From positions 1 through 40,153 of the forward strand of contig DYOB01000012.1 in assembly GCA_020720765.1 (NCBI GenBank): 40,153 bases of DNA, written 5' to 3'. Origin of the DNA: Borreliella garinii (GTDB lineage Bacteria > Spirochaetota > Spirochaetia > JABEVK01). Made by a program: the position numbers and the translations under genes. Positions 30,721-39,527 of this stretch are shown here, piece after piece (position 1 is the stretch's first letter; every line of letters starts with the position of its first letter). The notes under the pieces were generated by a model. It was not told the DNA's origin, made no database searches, and saw nothing but the letters and a program-made list of their open reading frames with translations.

Positions 30721-31123
30721 AATACGTTTTCTTCTGGTTGGCGGTTATGCTTTAGCGGTGCACGGCGTCCCTCGTTTTACAGGCGACCTTGATCTCTGGG
30801 TAGGGAAGGAAATTGAAAATGCGCGTAAAATTATTATTGCCCTTGACGAGTTCGGGCTGGGTTCCCTGAATTTAAAGGATCGAGATTTCCTTGAAGACAA
30901 TAAGGTTGTCCAAATCGGCTACCCGCCGGTGAGGATTGATATACTCACAAGTATAGACGGAGTTGATTTTGAAAAAGCCTGGGAAACGAGAATTGAGGTA
31001 AAAATGGAAGGTACTTCGTTACCTTGTATTACCCGAGAAGATTTAATACTCAATAAAAAAGCTTCGGGGAGAACACAAGATATCGCCGATCTAGAGAAAC
31101 TTCTCCAAATCAGCGATCCTTGA
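30671..31123 (+). CDS. nucleotidyltransferase-fold protein (putative toxin-like)
   Basis: A 150-residue protein with the small nucleotidyltransferase signature: LLVGGYALAVHG then TGDLDLWVG, the two Asp being metal ligands of the DxD motif. Such proteins form pairs with small upstream genes and may modify tRNA or an antitoxin. The ATG at 30671 (MLNPDFKELLELFN) is chosen because it matches the usual family start; an in-frame GTG/ATG further up gives an unlikely Trp-rich leader. The C-terminal ITREDLILNKKASGR-QDIADLEKL is typical of the family. Confidence 0.75.
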   Translation: MLNPDFKELLELFNEAKIRFLLVGGYALAVHGVPRFTGDLDLWVGKEIENARKIIIALDEFGLGSLNLKDRDFLEDNKVVQIGYPPVRIDILTSIDGVDFEKAWETRIEVKMEGTSLPCITREDLILNKKASGRTQDIADLEKLLQISDP

Positions 31124-31153
31124 ATGCCATTATTAAGAGGATTTTTTGTTTAT

Positions 31154-31729
31154 TTACTCGGCGATCCAAACTGTTCCAGTCAGACCATCATCGGTAAGTT
31201 CCACCTTTGCAAGCCTAGCTCTGGCTTTATCCAGTTTTAGATCATTCAGAACACGCAAGATGTAGACAGTACTGAGTTCGGTTCTGCGTAAATCCGTTCC
31301 CGACAATTCATCAAGAGTTAAGGTTACCTTGTAAGCACGGTTAGGCAGGCTTCCCAAATCTTTAGCGGAAAACTGGATGCGGTAGGTGCCCAGAACCATT
31401 CCGCCAGGCCCGGGGGTCGTTGATACAGGGGTTGCCTGGAACTCAAAAAAATCACCTTCACGGGTGGAAGCGAATGAATCACCCCTCTTCTCAAAAGTCG
31501 ACCAAAAGTAATTTAAAGCGTAGGCGGGCAGGTACATCTGCTGCATGATGAGCTGGACGCCGCGGGGATCACCTTCTTGTTCAACCAGGGTGATTGTCAG
31601 GTCATAATCTTTGGTCTGTGGGTTGGCGGGCGGGATTTGAGCCGTCGAATTTCCACCCCTGGCTCCGGATGTGCATCCTGAAATCAAAAGAAAAGAAAGG
31701 GCAGAAACCATTAAACATTTTATACGCAT
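31154..31729 (-). CDS. lipoprotein of unknown function
   Basis: A 191-residue protein with a signal peptide and lipobox LISGC (Cys at about 19), so it is anchored to a membrane as a lipoprotein. The mature part is beta-rich and resembles no family I know. The ATG at 31729 has an AGGAGG seven bases upstream; an earlier in-frame start would precede the signal peptide. It lies downstream of, and on the same strand as, the flavodiiron gene, separated by a large inverted repeat. Confidence 0.75.
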   Translation of the reverse strand: MRIKCLMVSALSFLLISGCTSGARGGNSTAQIPPANPQTKDYDLTITLVEQEGDPRGVQLIMQQMYLPAYALNYFWSTFEKRGDSFASTREGDFFEFQATPVSTTPGPGGMVLGTYRIQFSAKDLGSLPNRAYKVTLTLDELSGTDLRRTELSTVYILRVLNDLKLDKARARLAKVELTDDGLTGTVWIAE

Positions 31730-31751
31730 TTTGCGCCTCCTGGATTCAAAT

Positions 31752-31783
31752 ATACTACTTTTTTTGCAATAAAAAAGTAGTAT
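31752..31783. repeat. perfect 13-bp inverted repeat
   Basis: ATACTACTTTTTT and AAAAAAGTAGTAT at 31752-31764 and 31771-31783, six-base loop. It lies between flavodiiron and lipoprotein genes. There is no U-run after the stem on the minus strand, so it is either a weak terminator or a regulator site for the lipoprotein gene. Confidence 0.7.
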
Positions 31784-31800
31784 CATCTTTATCGCTGATA

Positions 31801-33063
31801 TTAAACCTGGGTTACATGCTGGTTCGTTCCTTCTTTGACTTTCCGTGCAAGAGCAGCGGCGGCTTCAAAGGCCTTCTTCTGGGTCTCTTCGGTGGGGGAA
31901 CCTTCCCATTCTAAGGGGGCTTCCAAGGTCCATTTCAGTTTCCACCTGTCTATATGATCATCCAGTTCTTTTTGCGCTCCGCCGCTCCAGCCGAAACTTC
32001 CGAACCGGAGAACGTTTTTCTTCCATATATGTTTGCGCCCGAACATGTCGATGGTCGCAGCCATGGGGGGGAACATTTTGAATTCGTAGGTGGGCATTCC
32101 AAGAATAAGGGCGCTTGAACGGTAGGCCGCCGGAAGGATCCAACTGACGTGGTCCTGGGGAACGCGGAAAATATTGATATCCACCCCTTCCGAACGGACA
32201 CCTTGAACGATGCTGTCCACGATTTTTCCCGTATTTCCGTACATGCTGGACCAGATCAAGGTGATTTCTTTCTCACAGGGTCCTTCCATATAGATAGCGA
32301 ACTTTTTATAGCGTTCGATGATTTCGGAAGGGTTCCCGCGGAAAATAATACCGTGGGCAGGGGCAATGATGTCGATGGGAAGGTTCAATGTTGCCAGCTT
32401 TTCAATCGCACGGAGCACAAAAGTGGAAAAGGCTCCGACGATATTGGAGTAGTACCTTAAACTCTCTTCGTAAAAGAACTGCTTTTCTCCCTCGTTAAGC
32501 TGGTCGTCAAAAACGGCGTTTTCCACACTGCCGAAACCGCCAAAAGCGTCGCAGGTAAAAAGAACCTTGCTCTGGCTTTCGTATGTAACCATGGTTTCAG
32601 GCCAGTGCACGTTCGGGATCTCCTGAAAATGAAGCACCTTGCCTTTACCCAAATCAAGGGAATCTCCGGACTTCACTATATGGCATGTATCAATATGGTA
32701 AAAACTCTTGACGAGTTTTGCCGCCTTCTCGGTGCAAACGATCGTAATATCTGGATTTTTCTTGAGTAAATGGGGAAGCCAACTCGTATGATCGGGTTCC
32801 ATATGGTTTAAAACTGCGTAGTGGACGTCTTTGAGGGAAAAACTAGCGCCTTCCATCTGGTCAGTGATTTTCACCGGTGTTCCTTCCCAGTCGCAGACAA
32901 GATCCACCAGGGCTCCCTTGTCCCCTTGAATAAAGTAACTATTCAAGGAAATGCCGTGGGGGATGGGCCAAATACCTTCAAAGAGGTCGATATCCTCTTC
33001 TTCTAGGTTGGCGATAAACCGGTAAACACCTTCTTTTAAGGTGATAGCACTATGTTGTGACAT
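31801..33063 (-). CDS. flavodiiron protein (FprA-like O2/NO reductase)
   Basis: A 420-residue cytoplasmic protein. The N-terminal metallo-beta-lactamase-like domain (about 1-250) carries the diiron ligands in NHMEPDHTSW (H-x-E-x-D-H), His in NVHWPETM, Asp in FTCDAFGGF and His in APAHGIIF. The C-terminal flavodoxin domain (about 260-400) has the FMN-binding WSSMYGNTGKI. These enzymes reduce oxygen to water or nitric oxide to N2O and protect anaerobes. GGAGGAAGG precedes the ATG. It is divergent from the helicase gene. Confidence 0.9.
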   Translation of the reverse strand: MSQHSAITLKEGVYRFIANLEEEDIDLFEGIWPIPHGISLNSYFIQGDKGALVDLVCDWEGTPVKITDQMEGASFSLKDVHYAVLNHMEPDHTSWLPHLLKKNPDITIVCTEKAAKLVKSFYHIDTCHIVKSGDSLDLGKGKVLHFQEIPNVHWPETMVTYESQSKVLFTCDAFGGFGSVENAVFDDQLNEGEKQFFYEESLRYYSNIVGAFSTFVLRAIEKLATLNLPIDIIAPAHGIIFRGNPSEIIERYKKFAIYMEGPCEKEITLIWSSMYGNTGKIVDSIVQGVRSEGVDINIFRVPQDHVSWILPAAYRSSALILGMPTYEFKMFPPMAATIDMFGRKHIWKKNVLRFGSFGWSGGAQKELDDHIDRWKLKWTLEAPLEWEGSPTEETQKKAFEAAAALARKVKEGTNQHVTQV

Positions 33064-33131
33064 CCTTCCTCCGTTATGAAATTTTGTCTTGCTTTATAAA
33101 ATACTGATTTTTAAACAAGGTTCAAGCCTCA

Positions 33132-33160
33132 TTGAGGGATTCAAGGGTTTTCGGTATACT
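33132..33160 (+). promoter_or_regulatory. promoter for helicase gene, leaderless
   Basis: TTGAGG (33132-33137), 17 bases, TATACT (33155-33160), then six bases and the ATG at 33167. The expected transcription start coincides with the start codon. No ribosome site is present. Confidence 0.65.
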
Positions 33161-33166
33161 GACCGG

Positions 33167-34825
33167 ATGCATTTTGATTCACACCCCGAAAGACCTCTTA
33201 TCGTTCAAGGTGACGGAAGTCTCCTGCTCGAGACCCATCATCCGCTTTTTGACGCGGCCCGCGCGCGTTTAAGCGCATTTGCAGAACTGGAAAAGAGCCC
33301 TGAACATATCCACACTTATAGATTGAGCCCGATTAGCCTCTGGAACGCCGCCAGTGCGGGGTTGAGTCCAGAAGCCATCATCCAGGTTTTAAAGGAATTC
33401 AGCAGGTACGAACTTCCTGCAAACATCATCCGCCAAACAGAGGAAACCCTCTCCCGGTGGGGGATGATCGTCATGGAGGCCGGAGAAAACGAGAAAGAGT
33501 TGATTCTTCGGGTACTTAACCCCGCTTTAAGGCGCGAGGTTCTCACCCGAAAATCCATCGTCAAATACCTGGTTCCCTCCGGTGAGAATTTCACCCTTGA
33601 ACTGGTCAACAGGGGCACAATAAAAGCCGAGCTTATACGACTAGGGTGGCCGGTGGAGGACCGCGCACCGCTTCGAGAAGGCGCTCCCTTGGTTATCGAA
33701 AAGAAATTCACCCCAAGGGACTACCAGAACGAAAGTGCCTCGGCACTTTTAGGGGACAATGGTCCGGGTACAGGGTTTGGAGTGATTGTTTTACCGTGCG
33801 GGAGCGGAAAAACAGTCGTGGGTCTCGAGATCCTCAGCCGCCTTCAAACGCATACATTGATCCTAACCACGAACGTCGCGGCGGTTCATCAGTGGATAGA
33901 CGAGATAAAATCCAAAACCGGCCTTACGGCCGACCAAATAGGCGAGTATACGGGAGATCTGAAACTCGTGAGGCCCATCACCGTCGCCACCTACCAGGTT
34001 CTGGTTTGGAGGCCGGATAAGGTCGGGGATTTTCCGCATTTCAGCCTTCTGAGAAACAACCCGTGGGGATTGATCATCTACGACGAGGTGCACCTTCTGC
34101 CAGCCCCTGTATTTAGAGTGGCGGCCGAGGTCCAAGCGGTAAGGCGGGTTGGTTTGACGGCGACCCTTGTGCGTGAGGACGGAGCAGAAGGCGATGTTTT
34201 CAGCCTTGTAGGACCCAAAAAGTACGACAAACCCTGGAAGGAACTCGAAGCCAAGGGCTGGATAGCCGAAGCTGTCTGCCGCGAAATCCGCCTGGACTTC
34301 GCCCGCGACCAGAGGATGGAATACGCGGTGGCGACCAAAAGGGACCAATTCCGGATAGCCAGTGTGAACCCACTCAAACTCAAGGTGATCCAGCAATTGA
34401 TTGAACTCCACCCCGAGGACCAAATTCTCATCATAGGACAGTACGTGGACCAACTCCAAGAGATAGCGGAAGCGCTGGGCTCCCCCCTTATAACGGGTAA
34501 AACACCGCACCCGGAAAGGGAGCGGATTTATAAGAGTTTCAAGGATAAAGAGGTCCGTATTATCACCGTCAGCAAGGTGGCGAATTTCGCCATCGACCTG
34601 CCCGACGCCAGCATGGCCATCCAGATTTCGGGCACCTTTGGGAGCCGGCAGGAAGAAGCGCAGAGGCTTGGGAGAATTCTCAGGCCTAAGGCCCGGAATT
34701 CTTATTTTTATACCGTCGTGACCCGTTATACCCTTGAGGAGGAGTACGCCCAACTGAGGCAGAGATTTCTAGCCGAACAAGGATACAAGTATTCCATAGA
34801 ACTCTGGGAGGACGACCTTGGCTAA
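33167..34825 (+). CDS. XPB/Rad25-type DNA helicase
   Basis: A 552-residue superfamily 2 helicase. The N-terminal XPB/Ssl2-like damage-recognition region spans about 1-190. Motif I is LPCGSGKT, motif II DEVH (IIYDEVHLLPA), motif III TATL and motif VI QRLGRILRP. Bacterial XPB proteins unwind 3' to 5' and act in repair. The ATG at 33167 is favoured over one at 33089 because a promoter lies between and the family begins with this HPERPLIVQ segment. It overlaps the next gene by eight bases. Confidence 0.9.
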   Translation: MHFDSHPERPLIVQGDGSLLLETHHPLFDAARARLSAFAELEKSPEHIHTYRLSPISLWNAASAGLSPEAIIQVLKEFSRYELPANIIRQTEETLSRWGMIVMEAGENEKELILRVLNPALRREVLTRKSIVKYLVPSGENFTLELVNRGTIKAELIRLGWPVEDRAPLREGAPLVIEKKFTPRDYQNESASALLGDNGPGTGFGVIVLPCGSGKTVVGLEILSRLQTHTLILTTNVAAVHQWIDEIKSKTGLTADQIGEYTGDLKLVRPITVATYQVLVWRPDKVGDFPHFSLLRNNPWGLIIYDEVHLLPAPVFRVAAEVQAVRRVGLTATLVREDGAEGDVFSLVGPKKYDKPWKELEAKGWIAEAVCREIRLDFARDQRMEYAVATKRDQFRIASVNPLKLKVIQQLIELHPEDQILIIGQYVDQLQEIAEALGSPLITGKTPHPERERIYKSFKDKEVRIITVSKVANFAIDLPDASMAIQISGTFGSRQEEAQRLGRILRPKARNSYFYTVVTRYTLEEEYAQLRQRFLAEQGYKYSIELWEDDLG

Positions 34826-36755
34826 GAGTTCGGACGATTGGAAATCCTTTCTACTCACCCTCCCTGAAAGAAGATTTTTTAGGATTTATCAACATTTCTT
34901 AGGAAGTTTCGAAACACCTTTTAATAAGTCCGACTTGGTAGAGAACCTTCAGCATTTTGTTCAGAGACCAGAAGTGCAGGAGAATATGCGCCGTTTTCTC
35001 TCGCGCCAGGACATTATCGTTCTAGCGTTAATAAAAAATTATCCCAACGAAGCCTCTACTAAGGTTGCGTTTCTTTTCCCCGGGCCAGTTTGGGGTAAGA
35101 TCTCATCTTTTAACGCCAAGATTCAAGAGTTGGAGGACAGGTTATATATCTTCTCGGTAAAAGTTCACGGTCAAATGGTTCTGAAGCTTTCTCCCGCTTT
35201 AGCAGGTGAGGAATGGTTGCCTTACCTTGCACCGCACAACCTTTTTCTGGGTTCTCCGATTCAACCCCTGACTTTCCACGAACCTTTTCCAAACGAAACC
35301 CTCCTGATAGCCTTTCTTCTCTTAGTCCGTGAAATCCCAGCCCCTACGTATAAAAAATTTCTCACACAATTTGAAGAAAGGGTATCCAAGGATCATTGGC
35401 CGGAACAGCTCACCTCCTCCGAAACAGCGCAGCAACTTTTAGACCACGCCCTGAATTTGCGTTTAGTCGAGCTTTCAGAAGAAGGGAAGAAAAACGCTGC
35501 CCTGCGTATGGAAAATTTCGAACATCTCACGACCCTGCCGCCGGATCAGAGATGGGGCTTGATCTGGGCCGGGAAAACAGAGGCCTGGGACTGCGCACCG
35601 AGTCTCTTTTCCTTTTTGTCCCAGCTCCCTAGAGACAGGGGGTGGGTCTTTACAGAATTCTGCGTTCTGCTCACCCACCTCGTTTCGCACCCCGAGGTTT
35701 ACGGAAAACTTTTGAAAGGCCTGACTGAAATGCAGCTTCTGGAAAAAAACGGTGATGAGCTCTATTGTTCCAATTTTCACCAGCAGTATTTCGTAAGAAC
35801 TCCTCCTGCGATAAAAATCAACTCGACCTTTGAGATTACCGCCGAATGGGTCGATTTGAAACTAGGTCTCCTAATCTTTGAAGTGGCGACCCTTAAAAAA
35901 TACGATAAGATTCTCAGCGCCGAGATCAATAAAGAAGCGGTTTTTCACACACTTTCCGGGGGAAAACGCATAAAAGAACTTATTGATGCCTTGAATTCGG
36001 CTTCAGCTTCGACTCTTCCGCAAAATGTCCTTTTTACCCTCGGTCAATGGGGGCAGGAATTCGAAGCAGTCCAGATCTTTGAGGGTAAAGTCCTCTGTGT
36101 CGATGCTTCCCAACGGGAAATCGTTGAATCGCTGCCAGGGTTCCATGCCCACGTTTCAAGGCAGCTTGCAGCCGGTGTCTATCTCATCTCTCCAGCGACT
36201 TGGCCCGATCTCGTTGATTCACTTGGAAAAATCGGATTGAAAAATCTTCCCGTTCAAAAGGGGAACTCGAAGGTGACCAGAAGTTTCTGGAGCCTTAAAA
36301 AATTTACTGAAACCCACGACCTAGATCTGAATTTTTTCCAGGTGAAAGATTGGGAGATACCTAAACTTGGGAAAAATCCTGAGATACAGAACTTCGTACA
36401 GGCTCTGCCTGAAGACCTTCAAAAAGAAGCCTTTAAACTCCTGGCTGCAAATGGCACGATTTTCACGAAAGAGCAGCTTGAGAGGGTTTACAAATCCTGC
36501 CTACCCCAGGAAGCCCGCGGGATCAATGCGGCGGGGAAGGTCCGATTGATCCAGGAAGCGCTGGATGAGGAAAACCGTATACTGGAGATCCAGTTCCAGG
36601 ATGAAACAGGCCACCCGAAGTCCCAGAAAGTTCATGCGGCCGATCTGCGCCGCACGGGTGTGAATTACGTTCTGGTTTATGTAAGCCAGGACCGCCATTT
36701 TGAAATCAATATCAACCGTATTTCCCTTATAAAATCCTGGAGATTTCGAATCTAA
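34818..36755 (+). CDS. XPB-companion protein with helicase-associated domain
   Basis: A 645-residue protein translationally coupled to the helicase (TTG start in the overlapping frame). Residues about 335-480 resemble the XPB/Ssl2-like helicase conserved domain (Helicase_C_3): a LLIFEVATLKKYD strand pair, LPQNVLFTLGQWG, and a following VLCVDAS. The same module occurs in the helicase N-terminus. No ATPase motif is seen. Probably a DNA-binding or regulatory partner of the helicase in repair. The remaining regions are helical and unassigned. Confidence 0.75.
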   Translation: MAKSSDDWKSFLLTLPERRFFRIYQHFLGSFETPFNKSDLVENLQHFVQRPEVQENMRRFLSRQDIIVLALIKNYPNEASTKVAFLFPGPVWGKISSFNAKIQELEDRLYIFSVKVHGQMVLKLSPALAGEEWLPYLAPHNLFLGSPIQPLTFHEPFPNETLLIAFLLLVREIPAPTYKKFLTQFEERVSKDHWPEQLTSSETAQQLLDHALNLRLVELSEEGKKNAALRMENFEHLTTLPPDQRWGLIWAGKTEAWDCAPSLFSFLSQLPRDRGWVFTEFCVLLTHLVSHPEVYGKLLKGLTEMQLLEKNGDELYCSNFHQQYFVRTPPAIKINSTFEITAEWVDLKLGLLIFEVATLKKYDKILSAEINKEAVFHTLSGGKRIKELIDALNSASASTLPQNVLFTLGQWGQEFEAVQIFEGKVLCVDASQREIVESLPGFHAHVSRQLAAGVYLISPATWPDLVDSLGKIGLKNLPVQKGNSKVTRSFWSLKKFTETHDLDLNFFQVKDWEIPKLGKNPEIQNFVQALPEDLQKEAFKLLAANGTIFTKEQLERVYKSCLPQEARGINAAGKVRLIQEALDEENRILEIQFQDETGHPKSQKVHAADLRRTGVNYVLVYVSQDRHFEININRISLIKSWRFRI

Positions 36756-36768
36756 GCTAAATTTTTCT

Positions 36769-36797
36769 TTGCTATTCAGAGGAATTCCCTTTACATT
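36769..36797 (+). promoter_or_regulatory. promoter for cyclase gene, probably leaderless
   Basis: TTGCTA (36769-36774), 17 bases, TACATT (36792-36797), six bases, ATG at 36804. It has the same geometry as the helicase and nucleotidyltransferase promoters. AAGAGA within the gap could be a poor ribosome site. Confidence 0.5.
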
Positions 36798-36803
36798 AAG
36801 AGA

Positions 36804-39518
36804 ATGAAAAAGCTCATGAGTAAGATACTCTTTTCTCTTGCGGTTCTCGGTGTTTTTAGCGTCTTTGCCCTTCTGCCGTTTTATGAGGTTCCCCGCTGGG
36901 GAATGGCGGATATCTTTCTGAGATTAAAACCAAGTATTCCCATCCATCCCCGGCTTACTGTGGTTGAAGTCGATGATCCTACCTTTGAATCCCTGCGTAT
37001 TTATCCGCTTACGAGGGATTTGGTCGCCAGGGGCATCAATAAACTTGCGGAACTGGGAGCGGAAGTGGTTCTCGTCGATAGTGAATACCTGGAGCCCAGC
37101 CCGAGGGTGGTGAGCGAGACGTACTTGAAAGAATACCTCCCAGAATTTTTCCGTTCTACAGTAACCGAAATAGAGGGAAGTTCCACGGAATTATTCCGAG
37201 GTCTCCAAGGGCAGTCGAATACCACTAGCCCATCCTACGCCAGGGAACTGATCAGGGAGTGGCCGGAATACCTGGATAGTGTCAGGGAAAACCTTACAGC
37301 CAGCGCTGAAAATGTTGCACTGGACAACGATATTCTGCTCGGCGACGCGCTCAGGTTCCATGGCAGGGCCCACGTCACCATAACGCCGACCGTGGAATCC
37401 TTTGCCGAACTCAGCGATGAGCAGATGGAGACTATTAGGAAACGGATAGCCCTGAAAAAACTCATCATAGCTGACCAGGACCACCTTATTCGTTCTTACG
37501 ATAAAGTGGGTGTTGCTATTGCTCCAGTTCTCAGCGGGGCAAACGGGGCTGGAAATGTTGAGCAGACCATCGACGCAGACGGTGTTCGAAGGCGTATCGA
37601 CCTCTTATTTCAATTTAACGGTATGTTTTTTCCTCATATCAGCCTTTCGGCGCTGTTGGATTGGGTTGGAAACCCCGAAATTATCCTCTATAGAGATAGG
37701 GTAGTCCTTAAGCAGGCGCGGCACCCCGAAGGCGGTGTTCAGGATATGGAAATACCTCTGGACGAATCCGGCCGCATGATCATCCACTGGCCGGCCGGAC
37801 GATTTGACGAAACTTTCAGGCGGGTGAGTTTCCTTAAACTTTTGAGGGATGAAGAAATGCTTGAGAGAATTCTTTACAACTTTCAAGTCATGGAGCGTTT
37901 GGAGTGGATGAGTCTCTACAAAGGGGAAAAGACACCCCAGGGTCTTTGGGGTGATGCGGAGGCAATGCGTCTTCAAGTCCTGGAAACCGGAGACCATTCT
38001 CTTATTCGTGAATATCGAAACATCAGATTAAGGTTCGTCGAAGCGGCACGGGCCTTCGTTACCGGAACCGCTCTCAATGAGTTAACGGCTTATTTTGAAT
38101 CCCTACTTACCCAGGAAGGCCTTGCACAAGACCAAAAGGTTTTATTAGAAGAAAATTTGGCCTACGCCAAGGAAGTTTTCCCTGAAACCCTGGAGACGAT
38201 AACTCTCTGGGATGAAAATAGAAAAGAGGTCGAACAAGCAATTCTCGGCAACTGGATTTCACTGGGCTACACGGGTCGAAGCACGACAGATATCGGTGTT
38301 AACCCTTTTGATCCGGAATACATGAACGTGGGTACTATGGCCTCTGTCGTAAATACCGTTCTTCAAGGCAGGTACCTCGACGACAGACCTTGGTATTGGA
38401 GTTTGATTTTCATGATACCCGTCGTCGCTTTTTTACCCAGTCTGACCCGGCGGCTTAACCCCTTACAGGGACTTCTCATTGGTTTAGGCTCGCTTCTCTT
38501 CGTCATGGGGGTGTATTTCGCTGTTTTTGCTTTTTTAGGAATCTACCTTGACGCCTTCTTCGCCTTTGGAGTCACCTTGACGTCCTGGGTTATCAGCTAC
38601 GTGATCAGCTTCCTCCAGAGCAATAAAGAAAAAGCCTTTATCAAGGATGCTTTCGGTCAGTATGTGTCCTACCCGGTTATCCAACAACTTATCGCCGATC
38701 CAAGCTATATGAAGCTCGGCGGTGAAAAGAAAAATATGACGGCCATTTTTACCGACGTTAAAGGATTTTCCTCCATCAGCGAGCAGCTGACCGCGGAAGA
38801 ACTCGTGGAGCTACTCAATGAATACCTGACCATCATGAGTAATATCATCATGGATGAAAAAGGAACAATCGATAAATACGAGGGGGACGCTATTATTGCG
38901 TTTTTTAATGCACCTGTCCCCGTGGAAGACCACGCTATCCGTGCCTGCCGTTCCGCACTTTTGATGAAAAAAGCCGAGGAAAGAGCGAACCCCGACTGGT
39001 TGGAGCGCGGAAAATCTCCCTCGGCACTTTTTACAAGAATTGGTATCAACACGGGTGAGATGGTCGTGGGAAATATGGGAACCACGAAAAAGAAAAATTA
39101 CACCATTATGGGAAACCACGTGAACCTTGCCGCTAGGCTCGAAGGTGTGAATAAACAGTACGGCACGTCCATCCTGATCAGCGAGAATACCTTCGAGATG
39201 TTGGGTGACCAGTTCCTCTGTAGGAAACTAGACAAAGTACGGGTCGTCGGTGTAACAAAACCCTTGAGGCTTTTGGAACTTGTAGAGTTCTCTTCGGAAG
39301 CCTCCGAAGAGACAAGGATGAAAATCGATGGTTTTCATCAGTGCCTGGAATTCTTTGAGGCGAGGGATTATAAAACCGCCGAGGAGAAGCTCAAGAAACT
39401 TCTCGTGAAGTATCCGGAAGACGGTCCTTCACAGACATTTCTTAAACGCAGCCAGGAATATTTGGCTAAGCCGCCCCCAAACGACTGGGACGGAGTGTGG
39501 AATTTGACTTCAAAGTAG
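36804..39518 (+). CDS. CHASE2-domain adenylate/guanylate cyclase
   Basis: A 904-residue membrane sensor. An N-terminal membrane helix (about 8-28) is followed by an extracytoplasmic CHASE2 domain (about 35-420; LTVVEVDDPTFE, GINKLAELGAEVVLVD). Three transmembrane helices (about 530-610) lead to a class III cyclase domain (about 645-830): FTDVKGFSSISE and YEGDAIIAFF hold the metal Asp residues, and GINTGEMVVGNMG and NYTIMGNHVNLAARLE complete it. It should turn an external signal into cAMP or cGMP. Lys in DKYEGDA fits an adenylate cyclase. A short C-terminal helical repeat-like tail follows. Confidence 0.9.
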   Translation: MKKLMSKILFSLAVLGVFSVFALLPFYEVPRWGMADIFLRLKPSIPIHPRLTVVEVDDPTFESLRIYPLTRDLVARGINKLAELGAEVVLVDSEYLEPSPRVVSETYLKEYLPEFFRSTVTEIEGSSTELFRGLQGQSNTTSPSYARELIREWPEYLDSVRENLTASAENVALDNDILLGDALRFHGRAHVTITPTVESFAELSDEQMETIRKRIALKKLIIADQDHLIRSYDKVGVAIAPVLSGANGAGNVEQTIDADGVRRRIDLLFQFNGMFFPHISLSALLDWVGNPEIILYRDRVVLKQARHPEGGVQDMEIPLDESGRMIIHWPAGRFDETFRRVSFLKLLRDEEMLERILYNFQVMERLEWMSLYKGEKTPQGLWGDAEAMRLQVLETGDHSLIREYRNIRLRFVEAARAFVTGTALNELTAYFESLLTQEGLAQDQKVLLEENLAYAKEVFPETLETITLWDENRKEVEQAILGNWISLGYTGRSTTDIGVNPFDPEYMNVGTMASVVNTVLQGRYLDDRPWYWSLIFMIPVVAFLPSLTRRLNPLQGLLIGLGSLLFVMGVYFAVFAFLGIYLDAFFAFGVTLTSWVISYVISFLQSNKEKAFIKDAFGQYVSYPVIQQLIADPSYMKLGGEKKNMTAIFTDVKGFSSISEQLTAEELVELLNEYLTIMSNIIMDEKGTIDKYEGDAIIAFFNAPVPVEDHAIRACRSALLMKKAEERANPDWLERGKSPSALFTRIGINTGEMVVGNMGTTKKKNYTIMGNHVNLAARLEGVNKQYGTSILISENTFEMLGDQFLCRKLDKVRVVGVTKPLRLLELVEFSSEASEETRMKIDGFHQCLEFFEARDYKTAEEKLKKLLVKYPEDGPSQTFLKRSQEYLAKPPPNDWDGVWNLTSK

Positions 39519-39527
39519 AGGAAAAGA

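Noticed and set aside
33863-34753. Long leftward frame inside the helicase gene
   Set aside because: Antisense shadow of a gene with complete helicase motifs.
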